Part shown: piece after piece, positions 23,851 through 34,700 of the stretch
Layout: every line of letters starts with the position of its first letter
Position numbering within the stretch: position 1 is the stretch's first letter
Source of the DNA: Manihot esculenta
Taxonomy: Eukaryota; Streptophyta; Magnoliopsida; Malpighiales; Euphorbiaceae
Length of the DNA: 64,000 nucleotides
Assembly: GCF_001659605.2 (NCBI RefSeq)
Contig: NC_035170.2
Coordinates: 26,516,020-26,580,019, forward strand
Reading direction: 5' to 3'
The notes under the pieces: model-generated
Seen by the model: only the letters and a program-made list of their open reading frames with translations
The model's database searches: none
Told to the model about the DNA's origin: nothing
Program-made: the position numbers and the translations under genes

Positions 23851-24934
23851 TTTTTATGAAAACATTTCTTAAATATAAATTATTCTCTTTAAACAAATTA
23901 ATAAAGCCTTAATTTAATAAAAAGACTAACATTTTCATCGTCAACTTTTGATCTTTCTTAATTTGATTAATATTGTTTTTAATTAATGTAGGCTTTAATT
24001 GGCAGCATTGTGGAAGAGCTGGCGATGGAGAGCTGTAATGAGAAAGACAAAGTGTCATTTTTGTAATGGAAATCTTTTTAAAATTGTCAATTGAAAAATT
24101 AATTTAGTTAATTGGATTAACTAACCAAGTTTTGTTTCCTCCTCTCAGCTTTATTCATATGAATAGACTATACCTAATCCATATTTATTTACTTCGTTTC
24201 TTATATTATTTTAGGGAAAATATTTTTTATAATTAAAAAATTTTTAAAAAATTTAAAACCATATAGAAATTTAAATTGACCTGGTGCCTCTAAAGTAGCG
24301 TAGAATTTTCCTTAGTGCTGCTTTAATTAATCAAATGTATTGCACGTCAAAATAAAATAATCAATCAAAAAAATATACCCATCAAAAGCTGTGCTCATAC
24401 ACTTAAAATATTGCATAAATATACCAGATAATTTATATTGATGATCCCTCAATTTATGAAATTTTACATTTTAGTCCCTCATTTTTCCTTTAATTTATTA
24501 GCACAATTTTTTTTTATTTTTTAAAACTTTTATATAAATATCCCTTGGAACGTTTGTTGTTCATTTCTTTAATAAATATGATATCTAGCATTGCCCGTGT
24601 TTATCTGTCTTCACAGGCAGAGTCAAAAGAGTCAAAAGATTTCTAGATTACTAATTATTATTTGTAAATTAATAATTATTTTTTTATTTTATAATTTTTA
24701 TTTATTTTATATTATATATATATTAAAATATAATTTTTTATTAATTTTTTAATTATATTTATTTTAAAAATATTAATATACTTTTAATACTTATTTAAAA
24801 AAATAACAATTAATAAGAAATTATTTTATAAATAAAATAAAATTATAATAGTTAATTTAGATATTAATTATATATAAAAAGTGAAAAGCAAATAATAATT
24901 TTTAAAAAATTTAAAGTTTTGATTGGAAAGTACA

Positions 24935-26600
24935 GTGGTTGTGTCCTTAAGACTTTGAGGTCTGATAAGGGTAAAGAGTATATCTTAAAGAAATTTGATA
25001 AATTTTCTGAAGATGTTTGATATTTAAAATCAACTTTCAGTCCCTTATCACCTTAACATAATGGAATTTCTGAGAAGAAGAACAGAATAATTGTTGAAAT
25101 GATTAGATGTATGTTGAAAAAGAAAGAGTTATCAAAGATGTTTTGGATTGAAACTATTTATTCAATTGTGTATTTGTTGAATAGTACTAGAGCAGTGAAA
25201 GAGAAAACTCCAGCTGAAGCATAGTTTGGGTCAAAGCCTTCTGTAAGTCACTTGAAGGTCTTTGAATCAGTTTGCTACATGCTTGTTCATGATGTCAAGA
25301 GAGTGAAACTATATGATAAAGCTGATTTGAGTATTTTTCTGGCTATGCAACTTCATCAAAAGGCTATAAGATCCACAATGTGAAAACTAAGAAAGTGGTT
25401 ATTAGTAGAGATATGAAGTTTGATGAATGAGCCTATTGTGACTTTAAGAAAGAGTAGATTGTTAGAGCAACAAACTCTCTGCAGCTAAAAGTTGTTTCTA
25501 GAAGCTCTAGCAATGAAGATATAGAATTTGAAAAAGAGTCTAATTCTAATAATGAAACACATGCTTCTAAGTTCAAGTCTCTTTCTGAGATTTATAAGAG
25601 GTGTAATGTGGTTGTGGCAGAACCAAGCTGCTATGAGGAAGCTTCTCAAGTTAAAGAATGGCAACATGCCATGAAAGAAGAAATTGTATCAATTGAAAAA
25701 AATAGAATCTAGGAATTGACTTCCAAACCAAATGGCAGAAATGTAATAGTTGTGAAGTGGGTTTACAGAATTAAAGTAATTTATGATGGCTCTATCTTCA
25801 ACTAAGGCTTATTGTGAAGGGTTATGCTCAGCAACCAGGGGTAGATTACGGAGATACTTTTACTCCAATTGCTAGGCATGATACTATCAAATCATTGTTG
25901 TCTTTGACAGCCCAAAATGGATGGCAAGTATTTCACTTGAATGTCAAATCTGCATTCTTGAATGGTTTGCTGAATGAGATTTATGTGCAACAACCTGAAG
26001 GGTTTAAAGTAGAAGGCTAAAAAGACAAAGTGTACAAGCTTAAGAGGGCTCTTTATGGCCTGAAACAAGCTCCAAGCGCTTGGTATGTAAAGACCGACTC
26101 ACATCTAATCAAAAATAGATTCAGGAGGAGTGAAGTAGAGGGCCAAGAAGACAAAATGTACAAGCTTAAAAAGGCTCTCTATGGCCTGAAACAAGCTGCA
26201 AGAGCTTGGTATGTAAAGATTGGCTCACATCTAATCCAAAATAGATTCAGAAGGAGTGAAAATAAGCCAACTTTATATGTGAACAGTATTGAAGATGAAT
26301 CTCAACTGATTATGTCACTTTATATTGATGATATATTAGTGACTGGTGGGAATTCTCAGTTATTGGGTGATTTTAAGCTGAGAATATAATCTGAATTTGA
26401 AATGTCAGATTTGGGAATTATAAGATATTTTCTTAGGCTGAAAATTGAGCAAGATGATGATGGTATCTTTGTGTCTCAAAGGAAACATGCTCTTGAAATG
26501 CTAAAAAAGCTTACTTGGATAAAATACAAGTATGTGGCTGTTCCTCTTGTTGTGAATAAGAAACTTAGCAAGAATGGAGTTAGCACGAAAAGAAATTAAC
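24935..26600 (+). pseudogene. Decayed Ty1/copia pol fragment
   Basis: Pieces of a copia polyprotein in order with many stops and frameshifts: the integrase core (LRSDKGKEY, near 24960), its C-terminal part (KPSVSHLKVFE, about 25240), then reverse transcriptase with HARM-like start (AMKEE, 25670), YAQQPGVDYGDTFTPIAR (25820), VKSAFLNG, ALYGLKQA and YIDDILV (26325). The end near 26600 lies within RT, so the RNase H part and LTRs are missing. It contains an internal duplication of the RT block. It lies directly after block B2. Confidence 0.85.
26024..26275 (+). repeat. Tandem duplication inside the decayed copia RT
   Basis: A block of about 126 bp encoding KMYKLKKALYGLKQA through NRFRRSE occurs twice in a row, diverged (APSAWYVKTDSH versus AARAWYVKIGSH). 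Intact copia RT has this block once. Confidence 0.85.
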
Positions 26601-26779
26601 ACACAGATTTAATGTGGTTTACTAATTTAGTTATGTGCACGGTAGATAGAGTTTTCTTATATTTATGTGGTTAATTTTAAAAAAATAAATGACCTTGAGA
26701 TTAGACCCAAGATATTTTAGAAATGAAAGATGCACGCTGACGCCACAAACTTCAAACGCAAAGATTAATATGCAACTAT

Positions 26780-26963
26780 ACTTAGTCGATCGGTTTGGTT
26801 AAATTAAATTTTCAATTTTTAAAACCAAATTGAATTGATTAAATTGATTTTTTAAAAAAGTAAAATCGAACCGAATTGAATTTTTTAATAAATAGAATTA
26901 AAATTTTAATTCGATTCGATTCGATCGGTTATTTCGATTTGAACTGAATTCTGCTCACTCCTA
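26780..26963. mobile_element. Short hAT-like element remnant
   Basis: CGATCGGTTTGGTT near 26788 and CTGCTCACTCCTAC near 26950 bracket a CGGTT/AACCGAA-rich interior of about 180 bp, as in the element at 22957. Boundaries are approximate. The flanking 26600-26780 and 26963-27060 show nothing else I recognise. Confidence 0.45.
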
Positions 26964-27059
26964 CTCGTGAGAACAATATCTTACTCATCATTGTATTACT
27001 TATTGTGATTCCGTGCACTTGCGGATTTTGCATATCAAATATTCTTTCTCTATAATATG

Positions 27060-27345
27060 AATGACAATTATAGAGAAAATGAAGAACAAAAGAAGAAAAG
27101 AAAGAAAATAATGGAAAAGAAAATAGAGAAAGTGAAAGAAAAATTATGAAGAAAAATAAAGAAAATAATAGAAAAGGGAAGAGAATGAGATAAAAAATGA
27201 TAAGAGATGAAAGAAAAATAATAGAAAAAAATGAGAAGAAAAAAATATGAGATAAGAAAGTAATAAAAAAGGAAAGAAAAATGAGAGAAAAGGAAAAAAA
27301 ATGAAAGAAATGAAATTGATAAAATAAATGAATGATAAAAGGAGA
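27060..27345. repeat. Purine-rich (GAAA-type) low-complexity tract
   Basis: About 285 bp almost entirely A and G on the plus strand, with short GAAAGAAAA-like words. The Phe/Ser-rich minus-strand open frame across it is compositional. Confidence 0.85.
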
Positions 27346-27379
27346 TGTGGTGTTATATTTATAAATGTGGATTACTAAT

Positions 27380-27985
27380 GGATTCACAATCTGTTACTAA
27401 ATTTTGAAAAAAAGCGCGGGTTTTTTCCCTCTAAGAATTACCAATGGATTTGAAATCCATTGGTAACCGAAAAATATGGGTTTTCAAAAAAAGAACGCGA
27501 AAATTTTACTGTGAAATGCCATTTTAAATTTACTAACAGATGATATCCGTCGGTAAATTTAACACATTTTTTACTTATTAATTTAACGATAAAATTTAGT
27601 AACAGATTTTTAAATCCATTAGTAAATTTTTCAACAGATTACTAAAAAATTTAGAATCCGTTAATAATTTAAATATTTTTTTAAATTTATTTATATATTG
27701 AAATCCGTTAATGGATAACTAATGAATTTATTAATGGATTTTAAGTCTGTTAGTAAACTTCAACCCTAATTATTTTATATATTTATAAATTATCAACAAA
27801 TTTTGAAATTCATTAGTAATATCAATAGATTACCGATGAATTTTAAATATGTTAATAAATTTTTACATAAAATCTTTTATTTTAAGATTTACCAACGGAT
27901 TTTTAAGTCCGTTAGTAAATCATTTAAATTACTAACGGATGTCCGTTGATAAAATTCATTAGTAATCCGAAGCTTTCTTGTAGTG
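27380..27985 (-). mobile_element. CACTA (En/Spm-type) transposon end with subterminal repeats
   Basis: The plus strand ends CTTTCTTGTAGTG (27973-27985), the inverse of the CACTACAAGAAA terminus of plant CACTA elements. Inside it, many diverged direct and inverted repeats of the type ACGGATTTNAAATCCGT and CCGTTAGTAAA fill about 600 bp, as in CACTA subterminal regions. The opposite terminus and a transposase were not found to the left. This may be a deletion derivative or a half element. Confidence 0.75.
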
Positions 27986-28694
27986 CAAGTTATTAAGAAA
28001 TCAAATTTTTAGAACATTTGGTCGGATCAACAGATCGGATCATTATGATATCTAGTCGAGTTATTTTTAATACTATAAAAATAAATTTAAAAAAATCTGA
28101 GATCTCTTATTTATTATTATGAAAAAAATTTTGATATTAATTCGTTAAATGTTTTCTTATTTAAAATCAAATTCCATTTCATCAAGAGATATTATCTAAG
28201 CTAAAAATAATAGAAACAATGTTTTTTTCCCGATGTATATATGAAATCCTCACTAAGACAATAAATTCATCACTAATCTGTGGCTAGTAATTTTTAAGCA
28301 AAGAGAGTTTAAAAGATTATCTATATCACTAAAAATTAATTTCTCATATTATTATTTTTTAAAATTATTTTTTCATACAATTATTATATAAAATAAAATG
28401 TGAAATAATTTACTTATATATAGTTAAAATCTTATTAAATTGAAAATTTTAGTAATTTTATAAGCAGTATTAATTTATTAATATTTATTTAATCTACCAT
28501 TATAAAATTAGCAATTTTTTTTTTTAAATGGGGTTTTAATTTGAGAGAGTAAAATCTAAAATCTCTATTTATTCGGATGCATTTATCACCAATCTAAATC
28601 TGTAAGTGTAAAATTAGTAAAAACTGTCTTACTAATTATTTTTATTATTACAAATATATAATATTAAATTTTAATTAATAAAAGAAATTTGATG
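27986..28694. other. AT-rich intergenic DNA, nothing recognised
   Basis: No supportable gene, repeat or RNA. It separates the CACTA end from block B3. Confidence 0.6.
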
Positions 28695-30480
28695 TGGTTC
28701 ATAATTAATAAACCAAAATTAATTTTTTGACAATTCATGAATTCTCAATTTTACGTTGAATCTAATTTTTCTTTATTAAGACTCATAATTAAAACTTAAT
28801 AGTATAAGTGATCTTTAAACTAATTGTTAACTAAAAATTTGTCTTATGTGTATATAAAAAGTAATTATGTTATAAAATCAATTAAAAATTATTAGCTATC
28901 ATTATGCATTACAAAACAAAAAAAAAAAAAAATTACAAATGAATAATGTCATTTATAAATCATAAAATTCTATTTATACTTTAATTTATAAATGATTACA
29001 GATTAATTGTCATTTATTTATATAAATTTTATATATAATTTTTTTAAACGAAAAAAAAATCGTTTATATTATAAATAAATTTACATTGAGAATAAATTAA
29101 TGAAGTAACAATTTTTTTTAATTTATAATTTCCACTCTAAATAAACTATAGCAATGTTTATTAAAAATAATCAAAGACGAAAGCTATTTTGACAAGTAAT
29201 AAATATTAATTTGCATTGTCCACTTCTCCCTCCCTCTTAACATTTTTCTTCTTCTAGATTAAAAAAAAAAAAAAACATATTTTTTCGTCAACTTTGGTCT
29301 TTCTTAATTTGATTAAACATTATTTTTAATTAATGTGGACGATTGGTAGCACATCGGAAGAACTGTAAAGAAAAGGACAAAGTTGATGTCATTTTTGTAA
29401 TAGAAATCTTTTTAAAATATGAAATTATTTTCTAAAAATTTTGGGATATTATATATAAATTTATTAAAAAATAATAAATTTTGTGTAAAACCCTACCATT
29501 GCTGGCTATCATATTTATTAATGAATAATATAAAAGAATAAACGTAGACGTTTATGTCAGCGTCCTTTCATTTTATAATAATATGATTTAACATAAATAT
29601 GTCAATTTTTATTTAATAAATTTTTAAAAAATAATTTTAAATAAAAAATTAATTAAAATTAATTGAGGTATTTTTACAGTTAAAATATTTTTAAAAAATT
29701 TAAATTATTTTATGAAAATAATTTTTTCTTTTAAAAGGGAGAATCAGTTTTCAAACTTTAAAATCTATTAATATTATTATACATAAATTTATTAATGTAA
29801 AAATTTGTCTAATTTACTTTAGAAGAAGAGAAAGTAATCCCTTAGTTACTAACTTATTATATCATTAATTATTTTAAAATAATAAAATTCGTAAAATAAT
29901 AACCCGAACCAACTAGCCAATTGATTCATATTTTAAAACCATATAAAAATTTAAATTGATCTGGTGCCTCTAAAATAGCGTAGAATTTTCCTTAGTGCTG
30001 CTTTAATTAATCAAATGTATTACGTCATAATAAAATAATCAATCAAAAAAATATACCCATCAAAAGCTGTGCTCATACACTTAAAATATTGCATAAATAT
30101 ATCAGATAATTTATATTGATGGTCCCTTAATTCATGAAATTTTACATTTTAGTCCCTCACCTTTCCATTAATTTATTAGCACAATTTTTTTTAAAACTAT
30201 TATATAAAATTTCCTGTTCATTTCTTTAATAAATATGATTTCTAGGCATGGCCGGTGTTTATCTCTCTTCACACGCAAGAGTCAAAAGATTTCTAGATTA
30301 CTAATTATTATTTATAAATTAATAATTATTTTTTTTATAATTTTATTTATATATATTAAAATATAATTTTTTATTAATTTTTTCAATTATATTTATTTTT
30401 TATAAAAATAATAATTAATAAGAGATTATTTTATAAATAAAATAAAATTAAATGGGGTTATAATAATTAATTTAATTTTT
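28695..30480. repeat. AT-rich duplicated block B3, upstream of host gene copy C
   Basis: Matches B1 from 7339 and B2 from 22480 and again 24250. It lacks the miniature element of B2, and the second half of the B1/B2 module region is shortened. It ends about 400 bp before the TATA-like site of gene copy C. It is therefore the best indication of what B1 and B2 once belonged to. Confidence 0.8.
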
Positions 30481-30915
30481 AAGTATTTAGTTAATTTTTT
30501 AATTTTAAAAAATTTATTAAAAATTTATTATATTTTTCTATTTTAACAAAATAATTATTTAATTTATTTTTACCATTAAAAATATAATAAAAAATTAAAT
30601 TAATTTTTTTATTGATAAAAAAATATTTTAATAAATTTTTAAAATTATAAAAAATAACTTATTAATAATAGTAATATTTAGAAATTATATAAAAGGATTT
30701 ATTTAAAAATAATATAAAATTTAAAAAAAATTCTTATTTTTTATTTATTTTTATAAAAATAAAATAAAAAATTATTTTATTAATAAGAAAAAAGAATGTT
30801 TTAATAGTTTTTTAAAAAATATAAAGAATAATAACAATAATTAAATAGTAAATTTTCTATTTTCTATTATTCGTTGAATGCGCCGCGCCAACTTGACGAG
30901 TTAGTATTTGAGGTG

Positions 30916-30926
30916 CATATAATAAG
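30916..30926 (+). promoter_or_regulatory. Possible TATA box of host gene copy C
   Basis: CATATAATAAG lies 113 bp before the preferred ATG at 31029. A transcription start some 30 bp downstream would fall near 30945-30955. That argues against the in-frame ATG at 30945 and for the one at 31029. 30480-30915 is AT-rich with no other feature seen. Confidence 0.35.
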
Positions 30927-31028
30927 CTTCCCATTTTTGCTCATGTGCGGAGACCTGCAAACTTTGTGTGTTACCGTTTTGTTTATCCTGCTGAAAAGCC
31001 ATTGAAAACCTCTCATCGAGAGAAAATT

Positions 31029-31481
31029 ATGGAACCTAAACCTGTCAAATTATTCGTGAAGGTGATGAATTCGGAAGATCCAACGATAGAAATCCATGCA
31101 GATTCTAATGATTCAATAAAGTCTATCCATGAGAAAATTCTAGTGGCAGCTAGAATCCCTGTTACAGAGCAGAAATTATTCCATAATGGGAAGCAACTAG
31201 ATCAGTGTCTTCACACACTCGAAGACTGCTCAATTGAAAACGAAGCTTCGCTGGAGTTGAAGGTAGAACTCAGGTGGGACGACTCGGACGAATCATCAGC
31301 ACTTCTCCAAAAGATTCACAAAATGAGTTCAAACTGTTGTCGCATGTGCCAAGTGGAATCTGTCTCCGAAGATCAAGATGTCTCAGAGCATGATTACAAG
31401 ACCATTCTCGAGGCGTTTATGCTCCCGAAAGAAAAGGATTTGGAGATTCTTAATCTGTATTCTGTCCCTGCGACTTGTTAG
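31029..31481 (+). CDS. Ubiquitin-like domain fragment 5' of the copia insertion
   Basis: 150 codons. The last Cys and the TAG come from the copia LTR (TGTTAG at 31476-31481). The domain begins KLFVKVMNSEDPTIEIHAD and includes IPVTEQKLFHNGKQLD, typical of ubiquitin folds and of the N-terminus of UPL5. It has no C-terminal GG, so it is not a conjugated modifier. A second part, ALLQKIHKMSSNCCRMCQ, resembles the UPL5 linker. It could be translated alone as a truncated UBL protein. Confidence 0.75.
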   Translation: MEPKPVKLFVKVMNSEDPTIEIHADSNDSIKSIHEKILVAARIPVTEQKLFHNGKQLDQCLHTLEDCSIENEASLELKVELRWDDSDESSALLQKIHKMSSNCCRMCQVESVSEDQDVSEHDYKTILEAFMLPKEKDLEILNLYSVPATC

Positions 31482-31698
31482 ATAATAATGCAAAAATATT
31501 TACTGCACTTTTACTGTTAGTTTTAATAAGTCAATGTTTGTTATTTTAGTTCCTATTTTATTGTTGACGTGAGATATTTAGTATCCACGAAATCTGGGTT
31601 TTTGATCATTTTGTGATTGTATTTAAAGAGCATTTGATGAATAAAAGGATATCCCATTTTTTCCTCATATTCTCTGTTCTGCTCTGTTTTTATTAACA
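31476..31698 (+). repeat. Copia 5' LTR (223 bp)
   Basis: TGTTAG to TTAACA, identical by eye to the 3' LTR. It supplies the stop codon that ends the upstream half of the host exon. Confidence 0.95.
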
Positions 31699-31700
31699 TC

Positions 31701-31716
31701 TGGTATCAGAGCCTGG
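31701..31716 (+). promoter_or_regulatory. Copia primer binding site (tRNA-iMet)
   Basis: TGGTATCAGAGCCTGG lies two bases after the 5' LTR. Confidence 0.9.
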
Positions 31717-31727
31717 TTCTCGTCCAG

Positions 31728-34700
31728 ATGGCTTATAATTCAGTAGGAGTTAATCTCTCACAACCTTCGGTTCCAATCCTTCGAGGAATCGACAATTATG
31801 ATATCTGGAGTGTCAAAATGAAAACTCTTTTCCTTTCCCAAGAGTTATGGGATTTTGTGGAGAATGGTTACAACGAAACAGCATCCGCTGAAACTCTCAA
31901 AGACTTGCTGAAGAAAGATAACAAAGCTCTTTTCCTCATCCAACAAGCTGTAGATGATGCTATTTTTCCTCGAATTTCTGCTGCAACAAAAGCGAAAGTA
32001 GCATGGGATATACTTCACACTAACTACCAAGGTGTTGAGAAGGTGGTTACAGTAAAGCTGCAGACACTTCGCAGGAAGTTTGATTGCTTTGTTATGAAGG
32101 ATAGCGAGTCTATGCATGAATATTTCAATAGAGTAATGGAAGTTGTAAACCAAATGCGAAAGTACGGGGAGCGGTTGTCTGATCAAAAGGTTGTGGAGAA
32201 AATTTTGCGGAGTTTGCCCAAGAAGTACGAGTCTGCCGTAGCTGCAATAGAAGAATCGAAGAACTTAAGCACCCTGACTATTGATGAGTTGATGGGTTCT
32301 TTACAATCCCATGAAGATAGGCACCGCGGTTACGAAGAAGATGATGTAGAAAAAGCCTTTCATGCCAAATTGCAGATATCTAAAGAAGGAGAAAATTATA
32401 GCAATGACCATAATAATCGCGGTGGACATTCTTCGCATGGAAGAAGAGGAGGCAGAGGTAACAGAGGGGGTGGACGAGCTGGTGGTCAGAGTCAGAATTA
32501 CAACACTGAAACCAGTAAAGGTGAAAATCGTTCCCGTAATTTTACATGCTATAATTGCGGGAAACAAGGTCATATAGCGAAGTATTGTCGACAGAAAGGA
32601 AATCAAGCAAATTTGGTCGAGCAAGAGAATAAAGATGAATGTGAAAGTTTATTTCTTGCTGCCTTGGCTACTAAAGAATGTGATTCTAATGTGTGGTATA
32701 TGGACAGTGCTAGCAGTAAACATGTGACTGCTAATTTGGGGGCTTTTGTTTGTTTGGATAAGTCCTTCAAATCCAATGTTAAAATGGCGGATGGAACAAT
32801 TCGTCAAGCCCATGGCAAAGGAATTGTGAAGATGAATGATTGTGAGATTAAAGATGTTCTCTACGTGCCTGATTTGGACTCAAGTCTTTTAAGCGTCGGT
32901 CAATTTATGAGAAAAGGGTATTCACTCCTGTTTGAAGATTTCTCCTGCAGCGTATTTTCAGATGCAACAAAAAAGAATATGTTATTTCGCGTCCCAATGA
33001 GCGACAATAATATGTTCCCTCTTGATCTTGATGACCAACAGAAAGCACTGGCAGTTTCATTAGAAGATGATGATTGGTTGTGGCATCACAGGTATGGACA
33101 TTTAAACTTTACCAGCTTAAGTTTAATGTCTAAAACTAATTTGGTGGATGGATTACCTGTCATACATTCTGTTGATGATGTGTGTGAAAGTTGTGTGATT
33201 GGAAAACATCATAGAGATTCTTTTCCCAAAGGCAAAAGCAGAAGAGCTTCTCAAACAGCTGAACTTATACATGCTGATGTTTGCGGGCCGATGCGTACTT
33301 CATCTCTTAATGGCAGCAGGTACTTTGTTGTCTTTGTAGATGATTATAGTCGAATGACTTGGGTTTTCTTTCTTAAAAATAAATCAGAGGTGCTGCCAAC
33401 ATTCAAGAAATTCAGGAGCGTGATTGAAAAACAAAGTGGCAATGCAGTAAAAATTTTGCGGACGGATCGAGGAGGTGAATTTATCTCTGCAGAATTTGAC
33501 AAATTATGTGAAGATTTTGGGATTCAAAGGCAGCTTACAGCAAGTTATACTCCCCAACAGAATGGGGTGGCGGAGAGGAAAAATAGAAGTCTTGTGGAGA
33601 TGGCAAAGAGTATGTTGAAAGCCAAAAATCTTCCAAAAAGTTTTTGGGCAGAAGCTATTCATACTGCTGCCTACATTCTTAACCGGAGTTCTACATCAGC
33701 TTTATCAAATCAAACACCATTTGAAGCTTGGAATGGGTGGAAACCAAAGGTAAAACATTTTAAGATCTTTGGTTGTGTTGCTTATGTGTTAGTGCCATCT
33801 CAAAAGAGAGGAAAACTTGATGAAAATAGTGTGAGGTGTATTTTTGTGGGTTACAGTATGGAAACTAAAGGTTATCGTTTTTATGATCCTCTTTACAAAA
33901 AATTAATAATTAGCCGTGATGTCATTTTTGATGAGAAAAGTGAATGGAGTTGGAGTGAGATGCAGCCAGGGGTACATTTTTCACAAAATAATGAAGAATT
34001 TATTCCTGAACAAATTCAAAATGAAGGTAACAATGGTGGTTCAGATTCATCATCTCCAAATACTCCCATTTCCAGTCCTTCTAGTTCGACATCATCCTCT
34101 TCATCAAGTACACCTCCACGAAAATGGAGATCCTTACAGGAGGTTTATGAGCAACTTGATGAATGTCATCTTGTGGTCACTCAAGAACCAAGCAGTTTTG
34201 AAGAAGCAACAAAAATCATAGAATGGCAAAAGGCAATGGATGAAGAGATGGATGCCTTAGAGAAAAACAAAACGTGGGAGTTGGTTGACTTGCCATTTGG
34301 TAAAGAAGTTGTGGGGCTGAAATGGGTGTACAAGGTAAAACACAAGCCTGATGGGTCTATCCAGAGACACAAAGCTCGGTTAGTTGCACGTGGTTATATG
34401 CAGCGTGAAGGTGTTGACTTCGAAGAAACATTTTCTCCAGTGGCAAGGTTTGACACTATTCGAGCTACTCTTTCTATTGCTGCTTATCTTAACTGGAAAG
34501 TTTTTCAGTTTGATGTCAAATCGGCCTTTTTAAATGGTATTTTGGAAGAAGAGGTTTATGTGCAACAACCGAAGGGCTATGAAATTTCTGGTGAAGAAAA
34601 GAAAGTGTACAGGTTGAAGAAAGCTCTCTACGGCCTCAAGCAGGCTCCGAGGGCCTGGTATGGGAGAATCGACTCACATTTTTGCAGAAATGGTTTTCAA

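Larger units (their letters stand above)
22480..24930. repeat. AT-rich duplicated block B2
   Basis: Colinear with B1 (7600-8900) and with B3 (28990-30480). It is interrupted by a short element (22957-23426) absent from B1 and B3 and by an exact 77-bp tandem duplication. The distal part (24250-24700) matches 29935-30330, including CTGGTGCCTCTAAA and TTTTAGTCCCTCA. No gene is seen. In B3 the block leads into host gene copy C. Here it leads into a decayed copia pol. Confidence 0.8.

Noticed and set aside
26929..27387. 152-codon Phe/Ser-rich minus-strand frame
   Set aside because: Produced by the purine-rich low-complexity tract.
30945..31028. Earlier in-frame ATG for the ubiquitin-like gene
   Set aside because: The added residues (MRRPANFVCYRF…) do not resemble the family, and this ATG falls at or before the expected transcription start.
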